Assembly: GCF_018130505.1 (NCBI RefSeq)
Contig: NZ_JAFCKH010000008.1
Span: forward strand, 310,001-374,000
Direction: 5' to 3'
DNA: 64,000 nucleotides
From: Bradyrhizobium tropiciagri
GTDB taxonomy: Bacteria; Pseudomonadota; Alphaproteobacteria; Rhizobiales; Xanthobacteraceae
Below the pieces are notes generated by a model. It searched no databases. It saw only the letters and a list, made by a program, of their open reading frames with translations, and had not been told where the DNA came from. Shown one piece after another: positions 8,112 to 17,618 of the stretch. Each line of letters begins with the position of its first letter. The first letter of the stretch is position 1. Both the position numbers and the translations under genes were made by a program.

Positions 8112-9410
8112 ATGACAACTGAGACGTTGGCCAAGCCGGATCAGATTGCCCGAGAGTTGTGCGCCGCCGTCGAGCGGAATTTCGACGATCAGGTCGCGTT
8201 CCTGTCGCGCATGGTGCAGTTCCGCAGCCTGCGCGGACAGGAAGCGCCGCAACAAGTCTGGCTGGCCGAGCAGTTCGCAAAACGCGGCTACGACGTCGAT
8301 GCGTTCAGCCTCGCGGACGTCAACCTGATGAGCCATCCGAAGGCTGCACCGATGGACGGCATCGATCTCGCCGGATCGAAGCAGGTCGTTGCGACCGTCA
8401 ACAGCAAGGGCAGCGGACGCAGCCTGATCCTGCAAGGTCATATCGACGTTGTGCCGGAGGGCCCCTCGGACCTTTGGGACCACCCGCCGTTCGCAGCCGC
8501 GGTACGCGACGGCTGGATGTTCGGACGCGGCGCGCAGGACATGAAGGCCGGCGTCTCGGCGATGATCTTCGCACTCGATGCCATCAGAAGCGCCGGATAT
8601 GCGCCGAACGGGCGCATCCATCTGCAGACCGTGACCGAGGAGGAAAGCACCGGCAACGGCGCGCTGTCGACGCTGATGCGCGGTTATCGTGCCGATGCGT
8701 GCCTCATTCCCGAACCCACCGGACATACGCTCACCCGCGCCCAGGTCGGCGCCGTCTGGTTTCGCCTGCGCGTGCGCGGCACGCCGGTGCATGTCGCCTA
8801 TTCCGAGACCGGCACCAGCGCCATCCTGTCGGCGATGCACCTGGTGCGCGCGTTCCAGGATTACACCAGGACGCTCAATGCCCGCGCGCTCGACAACAGC
8901 TGGTTCCGCGGCGTCAAGAATCCGATCAAGTTCAACGTCGGCATCATCAAGGGCGGTGACTGGGCAAGCTCGACTGCGGCCTGGTGCGAGCTCGACTGCC
9001 GGCTCGGCCTGTTGCCGGGCGAGACGCCGCAAGAGGCGATGCGCGGCATCGAGGAATGCCTCGCCGACGCGCACAAGGCCGATGACTTCCTGTCCGACAA
9101 TCCGGCCGAGCTGGTGTGGAGCGGCTTTCAGGCCGACGCCGCGGTGTGCGAACCCGGCAGCGAGGCCGAAGCCGTGCTTTCCGCCGCCCATCAATCCGTG
9201 TTCCAGGCTCCGATGGAGGAGCGCCTGTCCACCGCCGTCAACGACACCCGCTACTATTGTGTCGACTACGGCATCCCTGCACTCTGCTATGGTCCTTACG
9301 GCATCGGTCCACATGCCTTCAACGAACGCATCGAGCTCGACAGCCTTCGCAAGATCACGCAGAGCATCGCACTGTTCGTCGCCAACTGGTGCGGCGTGAT
9401 GCGCGTATGA
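8112..9410 (+). CDS. M20 family deacylase (ArgE/DapE-like)
   Basis: A 432-residue protein. Start ATG 8112 follows GGAGGGGCGAGAC. Zinc and catalytic motifs are LQGHIDVVPEG, GRGAQDMKAG, TVTEEESTGNGA, PEPTG and PYGIGPHAFNERIEL. The arrangement and length match the ArgE/DapE/ACY1 deacylase group, which releases an amino acid from an N-acyl amino acid. It is the second of three M20 enzymes in this cluster and lies 265 bp after the first. The gap between the two holds no recognised signal. The exact acyl substrate cannot be read from the sequence. Confidence 0.9.
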   Translation: MTTETLAKPDQIARELCAAVERNFDDQVAFLSRMVQFRSLRGQEAPQQVWLAEQFAKRGYDVDAFSLADVNLMSHPKAAPMDGIDLAGSKQVVATVNSKGSGRSLILQGHIDVVPEGPSDLWDHPPFAAAVRDGWMFGRGAQDMKAGVSAMIFALDAIRSAGYAPNGRIHLQTVTEEESTGNGALSTLMRGYRADACLIPEPTGHTLTRAQVGAVWFRLRVRGTPVHVAYSETGTSAILSAMHLVRAFQDYTRTLNARALDNSWFRGVKNPIKFNVGIIKGGDWASSTAAWCELDCRLGLLPGETPQEAMRGIEECLADAHKADDFLSDNPAELVWSGFQADAAVCEPGSEAEAVLSAAHQSVFQAPMEERLSTAVNDTRYYCVDYGIPALCYGPYGIGPHAFNERIELDSLRKITQSIALFVANWCGVMRV

Positions 9411-9571
9411 CTGGATCATCGCTTCGCGCGGTGGTTCACGACGGAATATGCAATTCGAAATTGCGGTTTCGGATCAGAGGGAGGGGACGATCAGGACCGA
9501 TCAACACGTCGCGGATACCAATGCCACACAGTGCTTTCCGGCCTGAACCGCAGCTTGATCTGACGCCGCCA

Positions 9572-9587
9572 TTGGCACAGTATTTGC
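9572..9587 (+). promoter_or_regulatory. Predicted sigma-54 (RpoN) promoter of the Dpp-type operon
   Basis: TTGGCACAGTATTTGC matches the -24/-12 consensus (TTGGCAC-N5-TTGC), with GG at 9574-9575 and GC at 9586-9587 exactly 10 bases apart. The predicted start is near 9598, about 118 bp before the first permease codon. The 305-bp intergenic region 9411-9715 holds no gene and nothing else recognised. It would place the transporter under nitrogen or another enhancer-dependent control. Confidence 0.65.
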
Positions 9588-9715
9588 CTGCAAATCCATC
9601 ACTTTCGTACCGGCTTTCAGAGTAACGACGCAGAGGCGCATGACACACATCACGGGGACACGATCAGCATGATGCCCAGCCTTCGCTTCGCACCGACGGA
9701 CAGGAGCTAGCATCG

Positions 9716-10657
9716 ATGCTCGGCTATCTGCTTCGCCGCATCCTCGCCGCCATCCCCGTGATGGGAGTGGTCGCGCTGTTCGTGTTCCTGCTGCTGCGGC
9801 TGACGCCCGGCGATCCCGCCGCGATCCTTGCCGGCGACAATGCGACGCCGGAGCAGCTCGATCGCATCAGAGCTTCGCTCGGCCTCAACGAGCCGATCTA
9901 CATCCAGTTCTACACCTGGATCGTCAAACTGCTGCACGGCGATCTCGGCGTCTCGCTGATCTCCAACAAGCCGATCCTCGAGATGATCGGACCCCGCCTC
10001 GAGCCCTCGATCTCGGTCGCGCTCGCCGCCATCATCCTTTCGATCGTGGTCGCGGTGCCGCTCGGCGTGATCGCGGCGTGGAAGCACGGCACCTGGATCG
10101 ACCGCTTTGTGATGGGCCTCTCTGTGGTCGGCTTCTCAGTGCCGGTGTTCGTGATCGGCTATGTGCTGATCCAGGTCTTCGCGATCGATCTGCGCTGGGT
10201 GCCGGTGCAGGGCTTCAAGAGCATCTCGGCCGGCTTCGGTCCGTTCTTCCAGCGCCTGATCCTGCCGACCTGCACGCTGTCCTTCATCTACGTCGCGCTG
10301 ATCGCGCGCATGACGCGCGCCTCGATGCTCGACGTGCTCGGCGAGGATTACGTCCGCACCGCGCGCGCCAAGGGCATCGGCGAGGCCGGCGTGCTGCTGC
10401 GCCACGCGCTGCGCAACGCCGCGGTGCCGGTCATCACCGTGATCGGCTCCGGCTTTGCGCTTTTGATCTCCGGCGTCGTGGTCACCGAAAGCGTGTTCAA
10501 CCTGCCCGGCATCGGCCGCCTCACCGTCGATGCGGTGCTGGCGCGCGACTATCCGGTGATCCAGGCGATGATCCTCCTGACGTCGGGTATCTATGTCGCG
10601 GTCAATCTGTTGATCGACCTCGCCTACACCCTGCTCGATCCTCGTATCCGGTACTGA
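9716..10657 (+). CDS. Peptide ABC transporter permease, DppB/GsiC type
   Basis: A 313-residue inner-membrane protein with six predicted membrane segments. It starts MLGYLLRRILAAIPVMGVVALFVFLLLRLTPGDPAA, the DppB/OppB N-terminus. The coupling (EAA) motif is YVRTARAKGIGEAGVLLRHALRNAAVPVIT. AGGAG precedes the ATG by a short spacer. It is the first gene of a three-gene operon (permease, permease, double ATPase) behind the predicted sigma-54 promoter. Confidence 0.95.
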   Translation: MLGYLLRRILAAIPVMGVVALFVFLLLRLTPGDPAAILAGDNATPEQLDRIRASLGLNEPIYIQFYTWIVKLLHGDLGVSLISNKPILEMIGPRLEPSISVALAAIILSIVVAVPLGVIAAWKHGTWIDRFVMGLSVVGFSVPVFVIGYVLIQVFAIDLRWVPVQGFKSISAGFGPFFQRLILPTCTLSFIYVALIARMTRASMLDVLGEDYVRTARAKGIGEAGVLLRHALRNAAVPVITVIGSGFALLISGVVVTESVFNLPGIGRLTVDAVLARDYPVIQAMILLTSGIYVAVNLLIDLAYTLLDPRIRY

Positions 10658-10660
10658 GCG

Positions 10661-11548
10661 ATGGCGATCGATACCCTTCCCGAATCCTCAATCCCGGTCA
10701 CCCGGCCGTTCCGGCTGCGGCTCGGCTTCCTGACGGCGACGCCGATCATCGCGGTTGCGACGATTTGCCTCGTCCTCGTCATCCTGATGGCGATCTTCGC
10801 CCCGCTGCTGGCGCCGCACGATCCGCTGCTGCTGGCGCCGGCGCAACGGCTGAAGCCGGCGAGCGCGCAGTTCCTGCTCGGCACCGACGCCTTCGGCCGC
10901 GATGTGCTGTCGCGCGTCATCTACGGCGCGCGGATCTCACTGGTGATCGGGCTCGGCGCCGCCGTCTGCTCGATCGTCATCGGGCTCTTCATCGGGCTCG
11001 TCTCCGGCTTCTTCCGATGGGTCGATGCCGTGATGATGCGGATCATGGACGGCCTGATGGCGATCCCCGCCATCCTACTCGCGATCGCCGTCGTGTCACT
11101 GTCGGGCGCCAGCATCTGGACGGTGATGATCGCGATCACCATCCCGGAAATCCCGCGCGTCGCGCGGCTGGTGCGCTCGGTGGTGCTGACCGCGCGCGAG
11201 GAACCCTATGTCGAGGCCGCGATCTCGGTCGGCTCCAGCCTGCCCAAGATCATGTGGCGGCATTTGATGCCGAACACGATCGCCCCGCTGATCGTCCAAG
11301 GCACCTACGTCTGCGCCTCCGCGATCCTCACCGAGGCGATCCTGTCGTTCCTCGGCGCCGGCATCTCGCCGGAAACCCCGACCTGGGGCAACATCATGGC
11401 CGAGGGCCGCGCCTACTTCCAGGTCAAGCCGTCGCTGATCTTCTGGCCGGGACTGTTGCTCTCGATCGCCATCCTCAGCGTCAACCTGATCGGCGACGCC
11501 GCGCGCGACGCGCTCGATCCCCGCATGAAGCAGCGTGAGGGCAAGTGA
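10661..11548 (+). CDS. Peptide ABC transporter permease, DppC/GsiD type
   Basis: A 295-residue second permease, starting 3 bp after the previous stop. The family start segment and the FLLGTDAFGRDVLSRVIYGARISL motif are typical of DppC/OppC. The EAA loop is seen in EEPYVEAAISVGSSLPKIMWRHLMPN. About six membrane segments are predicted. It pairs with the DppB-like subunit to make the channel. The stop overlaps the GTG start of the ATPase gene. Confidence 0.95.
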   Translation: MAIDTLPESSIPVTRPFRLRLGFLTATPIIAVATICLVLVILMAIFAPLLAPHDPLLLAPAQRLKPASAQFLLGTDAFGRDVLSRVIYGARISLVIGLGAAVCSIVIGLFIGLVSGFFRWVDAVMMRIMDGLMAIPAILLAIAVVSLSGASIWTVMIAITIPEIPRVARLVRSVVLTAREEPYVEAAISVGSSLPKIMWRHLMPNTIAPLIVQGTYVCASAILTEAILSFLGAGISPETPTWGNIMAEGRAYFQVKPSLIFWPGLLLSIAILSVNLIGDAARDALDPRMKQREGK

Positions 11549-13200
11549 CCGCAGCCAATTCGACCAACGTCGTCCTCGACATCAACAACCTCGTCGTCGG
11601 CCTCGGCCGCAAAGCGGACGCGCACCGCATCATCGACGACCTCTCGCTGCAGGTACGCGAGGGCGAGACGCTGTGCCTCGTCGGCGAGAGCGGCTCGGGC
11701 AAGTCGGTCACCTCGCTGACGGTGATGGGCCTCCTGCAAAAGGGCACGCTGGTGCCGTCGGGCGGCAGCGTCAAACTGGTCGGCGAGGAACTGCTCACCG
11801 CGAGCGACCGCCGGCTGCGCCAGTTGCGCGCGACGCGAATGGCGATGATCTTCCAGGAGCCAATGACTGCGCTCAATCCGGTGGTGCATGTCGGCCGCCA
11901 GATCGACGAGGTGCTGCGCGCCCATACCGACCTCGACGCCCGCGCGCGCCGCCGCAAGATCCTGGCGATGATGGAGCATGTCCGGCTGCCGGACGTCGAG
12001 CGCATCTTCGCCTCCTACCCGCACCGGCTCTCGGGCGGTCAGCGCCAGCGCATCATGATCGCGATGGCACTGGTGCTGGAGCCGAAGCTGCTGATCGCGG
12101 ACGAGCCGACCACCGCGCTCGACGTCACCACCCAGAAACAGATCCTTACCCTGATCCGCGACCTGCAGCGCGATCACGGCACCGCGGTGCTGTTCATCAC
12201 CCACGACATGGGTGTCGTCGCCGAGATCGCCGATCGCGTCGCGGTGATGCGCCACGGCCGGCTGGTCGAGAGCGGCCCACTCGACGACGTGCTGCGCCAT
12301 CCGAAGATGGAATACACCCGTAACCTGCTGTCCTCGGTGCCGAGCCTCGTGCCGCGCGCGCCGCGCGCCGAGACCACCGAGCCGGTGGTGCTGGAGGCCA
12401 ATGAGCTCGGCAAGGTCTACCGGGAGCGTTCGCTGTTCGGCAAAGCCCGCGAGGTCGCCGCCGCGAGGGACGTCACCATCACCCTGCGCAAGGGCCGCAC
12501 GCTCGGCATCGTCGGCGAAAGCGGCTCCGGCAAATCGACGGTGGCACGCTGCATCGTCCGCCTGATCGATCCAACCTCGGGCGGCGTGCGCCTCGCCGGC
12601 CGCGAAATCTCGGATTTGTCGCGGCGGCTGCTGCAGCCGCACCGCAAGAAGATCCAGATCATCTTCCAGGACCCCTACCGCTCGCTCAATCCGCGCGTGA
12701 CCGTGGGCGAGAGCATCGCGGAAGGGCCCATCAATTACGGCATGCCGCGCAAGGACGCGCTGGCGCGGGCGCGCGAACTGCTCGAACTCGTCCACCTGCC
12801 ACCCGACGCCATCTCGCGCTACCCGCACCAATTCTCCGGCGGCCAGCGCCAGCGCATCGCGATCGCGCGCGCGCTGGCGCTCGACCCCGACGTCCTGGTG
12901 GCGGACGAAGCCGTGTCTGCGCTCGACGTCTCGGTGCAGGCGCAGGTGCTTGATCTGCTCGACGAAATCCAGAAGCGGCTCGGCATCGCGCTGTTGTTCA
13001 TCACGCATGATCTGCGCGTCGCCGCGCAGATCTGCGACGACGTCGCCGTGATGCAGCATGGCCGCATCGTGGAACAGGGACCGGCGGCGGAAGTGCTGAC
13101 CAATCCGCAGCAGGCCTACACCCGCGCGCTGCTGGATGCGGCGCCCGGCCGCGGCTGGGATTTTGCCAATTTCCGTCCGGTTTCCGAAGCGGCGGAGTAA
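11545..13200 (+). CDS. Double-domain peptide ABC transporter ATPase (DppD-DppF fusion, GsiA-like)
   Basis: A 551-residue cytoplasmic protein with two full ABC cassettes. Domain 1 has Walker A GESGSGKS (near residue 50), signature LSGGQRQRI and Walker [13 protein letters not shown]. Domain 2 (from about residue 285) has [17 protein letters not shown] and [12 protein letters not shown]. The last lacks the usual Pro after Glu but keeps the catalytic Glu. In most systems these are two proteins (DppD and DppF); the fused form is like GsiA. Start GTG 11545 overlaps the upstream TGA (GTGA), indicating translational coupling. Confidence 0.95.
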   Translation: MTAANSTNVVLDINNLVVGLGRKADAHRIIDDLSLQVREGETLCLVGESGSGKSVTSLTVMGLLQKGTLVPSGGSVKLVGEELLTASDRRLRQLRATRMAMIFQEPMTALNPVVHVGRQIDEVLRAHTDLDARARRRKILAMMEHVRLPDVERIFASYPHRLSGGQRQRIMIAMALVLEPKLLIADEPTTALDVTTQKQILTLIRDLQRDHGTAVLFITHDMGVVAEIADRVAVMRHGRLVESGPLDDVLRHPKMEYTRNLLSSVPSLVPRAPRAETTEPVVLEANELGKVYRERSLFGKAREVAAARDVTITLRKGRTLGIVGESGSGKSTVARCIVRLIDPTSGGVRLAGREISDLSRRLLQPHRKKIQIIFQDPYRSLNPRVTVGESIAEGPINYGMPRKDALARARELLELVHLPPDAISRYPHQFSGGQRQRIAIARALALDPDVLVADEAVSALDVSVQAQVLDLLDEIQKRLGIALLFITHDLRVAAQICDDVAVMQHGRIVEQGPAAEVLTNPQQAYTRALLDAAPGRGWDFANFRPVSEAAE

Positions 13201-13367
13201 CGGCAGCCTTCCATTCTTTTGAGACCTTTGTGGCAAGGGCGTAGGCCTTTAGCCCTAGGCCTTTCGACACGCTCATGCGGCATGCAAATCCGGCAGTGCT
13301 CCACGCCTTGCGCTTGGCGCGACGACACGCTTAACGTCGCCGGTCAAGAATGTACCGAGATCAATTG

Positions 13368-14888
13368 ATGACCCGCATTGCCGTCGGCGGCTTCCTGCAC
13401 GAGACCAATACCTTCGCGCCGGCGAAGGCTACCTACGAAGACTTCGTGCATGGCGGCGGCTGGCCGGCGATGACGCATGGCGCCGGCGTGCTCAAGGTGA
13501 TGCGCAGGATCAATGCCGGCCTCGCCGGCTTTGTCGAGACCGCGGAAGCCCATGGCTGGGAGCTGGTCCCGACGGTCGCATGCGGCGCGACGCCCTCGGC
13601 GCATGTGACGAAGGACGCCTTCGAACACATCGTGACGGAAATGGTCGACGGCATCGCCGCGGCCGGCCCGATCGACGGCGTCTATCTCGACCTGCACGGC
13701 GCGATGGTGACCGAACACCTCGACGACGGCGAAGGCGAGATCCTCGCCCGCGTCCGCAAGGCGATCGGCAAGGACGTGCCGCTGGTCGCAAGCCTCGACC
13801 TGCATGCCAACGTCTCGCCCGAGATGATCGCCCATGCCGACGCGCTGATCGCCTACCGCACCTATCCGCATGTCGACATGGCCGACACCGGCCGTGCCAG
13901 CGCGAGGCACCTTGCCTTGCTGCTCAAGTCCGGCCGGCGCCTCGCAAAGGCGTTCCGCCAGGTGCCCTTCCTGATCCCGATCAGCTGGCAATGCACCAAC
14001 GACCAGCCGGCCAAGGGCATCTACCAGAAGCTCGCCGCCTTGCAGAGCGAGGCGGTGCCGACGCTTTCCTTCGCGTTCGGCTTCCCGGCCGCCGATTTCA
14101 AGGATTGCGGCCCGAGCGTGTTCGCCTATGGCCGAACCCAGGCCGATGCCGATGCAGCCGCCGACGGCATGCTCGCGCTGGTCGAGAGCCATGAAAACGA
14201 CTTCGACGGCGGCATCTATTCGCCGGACGACGGCATAAGGTACGCGATGGAGCTGGCGCGTTCGGCGACCAGACCGGTCGTGATCGCCGACACCCAGGAC
14301 AATCCGGGCGCCGGCGGCACCTCCGACACCACGGGCATGCTGCGCGCGCTGGTGCGCAACGGAGCGAGCGGCGCCACCGGCGTGATCTGCGATCCGCAAT
14401 CGGCCAAGGCCGCCCATGCGGCCGGCGTGGGCGCGACCGTCACGCTCGATCTCGGCGGCAAGTCCGGCATTCCGGGCGACGCGCCCTATCGCGAGAGTTT
14501 CCTCGTCGAACAGCTCTCGGACGGAAAGTTCGTTGCGCCGGGTCCGTTCTACGGCGGCCGCGACATGGACATGGGCCTGTCGGCGTGCCTGCGCATCGGC
14601 GACGTCCGCGTCGTCGTCGCCTCCTACAAGGCCCAGCTCGCCGACCAGGCGATGTACCGCTATGTCGGCATCGAGCCGACGGCGCAGAAGATCCTGGTCA
14701 ACAAGAGCTCGGTGCATTTCCGCGCCGATTTCGAACCGATTGCCGAAAAGCTTTTGATCTGCGCCGCGCCCGGCGCGATGCCGGCGGATCCCGCCACCCT
14801 GCCCTGGAAGCGTCTGCGGCCGGGCATTCGCGTCAAGCCGAACGGCGCCGCCTTCACACCAACCTCCCCATCACGCACAAACGGATAG
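13368..14888 (+). CDS. M81 family metallopeptidase (MlrC-like)
   Basis: A 506-residue protein. ATG 13368 gives MTRIAVGGFLHETNTFAP, the standard family start; an in-frame ATG at 13350 would add six residues. Metal-ligand and family motifs include LDLHANVS, YRTYPHVDMADTG and DNPGAGGTSDTTGMLRAL. MlrC finishes microcystin degradation in Sphingomonas, but most family members lie in peptide or amino-acid uptake clusters like this one, so toxin breakdown is not implied. The gene begins 167 bp after the ATPase gene, 5 bp before an M20 gene. Confidence 0.9.
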   Translation: MTRIAVGGFLHETNTFAPAKATYEDFVHGGGWPAMTHGAGVLKVMRRINAGLAGFVETAEAHGWELVPTVACGATPSAHVTKDAFEHIVTEMVDGIAAAGPIDGVYLDLHGAMVTEHLDDGEGEILARVRKAIGKDVPLVASLDLHANVSPEMIAHADALIAYRTYPHVDMADTGRASARHLALLLKSGRRLAKAFRQVPFLIPISWQCTNDQPAKGIYQKLAALQSEAVPTLSFAFGFPAADFKDCGPSVFAYGRTQADADAAADGMLALVESHENDFDGGIYSPDDGIRYAMELARSATRPVVIADTQDNPGAGGTSDTTGMLRALVRNGASGATGVICDPQSAKAAHAAGVGATVTLDLGGKSGIPGDAPYRESFLVEQLSDGKFVAPGPFYGGRDMDMGLSACLRIGDVRVVVASYKAQLADQAMYRYVGIEPTAQKILVNKSSVHFRADFEPIAEKLLICAAPGAMPADPATLPWKRLRPGIRVKPNGAAFTPTSPSRTNG

Positions 14889-14893
14889 GACCC

Positions 14894-16066
14894 ATGCCGA
14901 CAATCGAGCGCATCGACAGTTTTGCCGACGAACTCACCGCCATCAGGCGGGATTTGCATGCCCATCCCGAGATCGGGTTCGAGGAGGTGCGCACCTCGGG
15001 CATCGTCGCCGAGAAGCTGACGAGCTGGGGCATCGAGGTGCATCGCGGCCTCGGCGGCACCGGCGTGGTCGGCGTGCTCAAAGGCAAGGGAAAGAGCACC
15101 AGGAAGATCGGCCTGCGCGCCGACATGGACGCGCTGCCGATGGAGGAGAACACCAATCTGAAGTGGCGTTCGACGATTCCCGGCCGCTTCCACGGCTGCG
15201 GCCATGACGGCCACACCACGATGCTGCTCGGCTCCGCGCGCTACCTCGCCGAGACCCGCAATTTCGACGGCACCGTGCACTTCATCTTCCAGCCGGCCGA
15301 GGAAGGCCTCGGCGGCGCCCGTGCCATGATCAAGGACGGCCTGTTCAAGCAGTTCCCCTGCGACGAGGTCTACGGCCTGCACAACGCGCCCGACCTCAAC
15401 CATGGCGAGATCGCCATCCTGCCCGGCCCGGCAATGGCCGCGGCCGACTTCTTCGACATCAGGATCCAGGGCTACGGCGCCCATGGCGCGATGCCGGAAC
15501 GCTCCAAGGACGCGGTGTTGATCGCAATGACGCTCGGACAGGCGCTGCAGTCGATCGTCAGCCGCAACGTCGATCCGCTGCAGGCGGCGGTGCTGTCGAT
15601 CACCCAGATCCATTCCGGTTCGGCCTACAACGTCATCCCCGGCGAAGCCTGGATGTGCGGCACCGTGCGCTGCTTCTCCGATGAGGTCCGCGCCCTGATC
15701 CGCAAGCGCATGCGCGAAATCGCCGCCGGCTTTGCCACCGCGTATGACGCCGAAATCTCGGTCGAGATCCGTGACGGCTTCAGCGTGCTGGTCAATCAGG
15801 AAGAACAGTCCCGCGTCGTCGAGGAAGTCGCGCGCACCGTCGTCGATCCGGCCAAGGTGATCACCCGCTCGACGCCGAAGATGGGCAGCGAGGATTTCGC
15901 CGACATGATGCAGGCCGTGCCCGGCGCGTATTTCTGGGTCGGTCACGACGGCTCCGTGCCCGTGCACAATCCCGGTTACGTTCTCGACGACAAGATCCTG
16001 CCGATCGGCGCCAGCATGTTCGCCCGCATCATCGAGAAACGCCTCCCGGCAGGTGCCCATGCATAA
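14894..16066 (+). CDS. M20D amidohydrolase (hippurate hydrolase/HipO-like)
   Basis: A 390-residue protein from ATG 14894. Motifs are LHAHPEIGFEE, RADMDALPMEE, HGCGHDGHTTMLLG (paired zinc ligands), QPAEEGLGGARAMI (catalytic Glu) and GLHNAP. This is the aminoacylase-like branch that hydrolyses N-acyl amino acids such as hippurate, N-acetyl amino acids or IAA conjugates. No signal peptide is present. It is the third M20 enzyme in the cluster and lies between the M81 and amidase genes with almost no spacing, so those three are likely co-translated. Confidence 0.92.
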   Translation: MPTIERIDSFADELTAIRRDLHAHPEIGFEEVRTSGIVAEKLTSWGIEVHRGLGGTGVVGVLKGKGKSTRKIGLRADMDALPMEENTNLKWRSTIPGRFHGCGHDGHTTMLLGSARYLAETRNFDGTVHFIFQPAEEGLGGARAMIKDGLFKQFPCDEVYGLHNAPDLNHGEIAILPGPAMAAADFFDIRIQGYGAHGAMPERSKDAVLIAMTLGQALQSIVSRNVDPLQAAVLSITQIHSGSAYNVIPGEAWMCGTVRCFSDEVRALIRKRMREIAAGFATAYDAEISVEIRDGFSVLVNQEEQSRVVEEVARTVVDPAKVITRSTPKMGSEDFADMMQAVPGAYFWVGHDGSVPVHNPGYVLDDKILPIGASMFARIIEKRLPAGAHA

Positions 16067-17477
16067 GCCGAAACAGGACGACATCACCTCGCTGCACGAT
16101 CTCTCCGCCGTCGACCTGCTCGCCGGCTATCGTGCCAAGCAGTTCTCGCCTTCCGAGGTGTTGGAAGAAATCATCACCCAGGTCGCGGCCTGGGAGCCGC
16201 ATATCAAGGCGCTCTATCTCTACGATCCCGACGGAGCGCGGAAGATCGCGAAGGCCTCGACAGAGCGCTGGCAGCAGGGCGAACCGACCGGCACGCTCGA
16301 CGGCGTGCCCGCCACCATCAAGGACAATGTCGCGACCAAGGGGCAGCCGGTGCCGCTGGGTGCGGCGAGCGTCAAGCTTACGCCGGCGGAGAAGGATGCG
16401 CCGCCGGCTGCACGGCTGCGCGAGGCCGGCTGCGTGATCTTCTCCAAGACCACGATGCCGGATTACGGCATGCTGTCGTCGGGGCTGTCCTCGTTCCATC
16501 CGCTCACCCGCAATCCCTGGGATGTCAGCAAGAACCCCGGCGGATCGAGTGCCGGCGCGGGCGCGGCCGGTGCGGCCGGCTACGGCCCGCTGCATCTCGG
16601 CACCGATATCGGCGGCTCGGTGCGATTGCCGGCCTGCTGGAACGGTCTCGTCGCGCTGAAGCCGAGCCTCGGGCGCGTTCCGATCGATCCGCCTTACGTC
16701 GGCCGCGTCGCCGGCCCGATGACCCGCAGCGTCGACGACGCCGCGCTGATGATGAGCGTGCTGTCGCGTCCCGACCGCCGCGACGGCATGAGCCTGCCCG
16801 CGCTCGAGGTCAATTGGAAGGCGCTGGAGAAGTCGCCGCGCAAGCTGCGCATCGGCCTGATGCTCGACGCCGGCTCCGGCCAGAAGGTGGAGAAGGAGGT
16901 GCGCGACGTCGTCATCAAGGCGACGAAGGCGTTCGAATCCGCCGGTGCCGTGGTCACCGAGATCGACGGCATCCTGACGCCCGAGATGCTCGCAGGCCTC
17001 GATCATTTCTGGCGCGCGCGAACCTGGGACGAACTGTCGAAACTGTCATCGGCCGACCGCGGCAAGACCCTGCCCTACATCCTCAGCTGGGCCGAGGCCG
17101 GCGCAAAACTCTCCGGCGTCGACGTGGTGCGCGGCTTCAACCAGACCATGGCGATCCGCGCCGCGGCGGCAAAGCTGTTCTGCGAGGTCGACTACGTGAT
17201 CTCGCCGGTGTCGCCGGTGGTGAATTTCCCAGCGGAATTCGCCGCGCCGCTTAACGACCCGGCCAAGCCGTTCGAGCACATCTGCTTTACCGTGCCGTGG
17301 AATATGTCGGAGAACCCGGCGCTGTCGATCAACGGCGGCTACGACAAGAAGGGCTTTCCGATCGGCATCCAGATCATCGGCCGCCGCTTCGACGACATCG
17401 GCGTGCTCGGCATGGGCAAGGCGTTCGAGGCCCTGCGCGGCCCGCAGAAGCCCTGGCCGACGCCGCCGAAGAAGTAG
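16059..17477 (+). CDS. Amidase signature family amidohydrolase
   Basis: A 472-residue enzyme starting at ATG 16059 inside the end of the M20D gene (GTG 16053 is possible). The Ser-cisSer-Lys triad is readable: Lys in TIKDNVATKG, cis-Ser in NPGGSSAGAGAAGA and the nucleophile Ser in GTDIGGSVRLPA. It hydrolyses amide bonds in the cytoplasm. The substrate is unknown, but the place at the end of the peptidase/deacylase run suggests amidated or acylated amino acids. A terminator-like hairpin follows. Confidence 0.93.
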   Translation: MHKPKQDDITSLHDLSAVDLLAGYRAKQFSPSEVLEEIITQVAAWEPHIKALYLYDPDGARKIAKASTERWQQGEPTGTLDGVPATIKDNVATKGQPVPLGAASVKLTPAEKDAPPAARLREAGCVIFSKTTMPDYGMLSSGLSSFHPLTRNPWDVSKNPGGSSAGAGAAGAAGYGPLHLGTDIGGSVRLPACWNGLVALKPSLGRVPIDPPYVGRVAGPMTRSVDDAALMMSVLSRPDRRDGMSLPALEVNWKALEKSPRKLRIGLMLDAGSGQKVEKEVRDVVIKATKAFESAGAVVTEIDGILTPEMLAGLDHFWRARTWDELSKLSSADRGKTLPYILSWAEAGAKLSGVDVVRGFNQTMAIRAAAAKLFCEVDYVISPVSPVVNFPAEFAAPLNDPAKPFEHICFTVPWNMSENPALSINGGYDKKGFPIGIQIIGRRFDDIGVLGMGKAFEALRGPQKPWPTPPKK

Positions 17478-17488
17478 CGCCTCAACGC

Positions 17489-17530
17489 AAGTCGGATGCG
17501 CTGCGCGGAACCGCTCGGCGCATCCGACTT
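17489..17530. terminator. Terminator-like hairpin after the amidase gene
   Basis: Arms AAGTCGGATGCGC (17489-17501) and GCGCATCCGACTT (17518-17530) are perfectly complementary over 13 bp with a 16-nt loop. Only a short pyrimidine run (CTTCCC) follows, so it may terminate weakly. It separates the peptide cluster from the crotonase gene. Confidence 0.55.
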
Positions 17531-17618
17531 CTTCCCAAGGGATGCATTGCCGGGTTATCTGAATGGAGACGCGCACTGCGCCGTTCATTCAAGAAAACCG
17601 AGAGAGGAAATCATCCCC

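Noticed and set aside
11413-13236. 607-codon minus-strand frame
   Set aside because: Antisense to the double ATPase; composition is repetitive and no family motif is present.
13368-14888. Microcystin degradation gene
   Set aside because: The protein is MlrC-like, but MlrA, MlrB and MlrD are absent; M81 proteins are common in peptide-use clusters without any link to the toxin.
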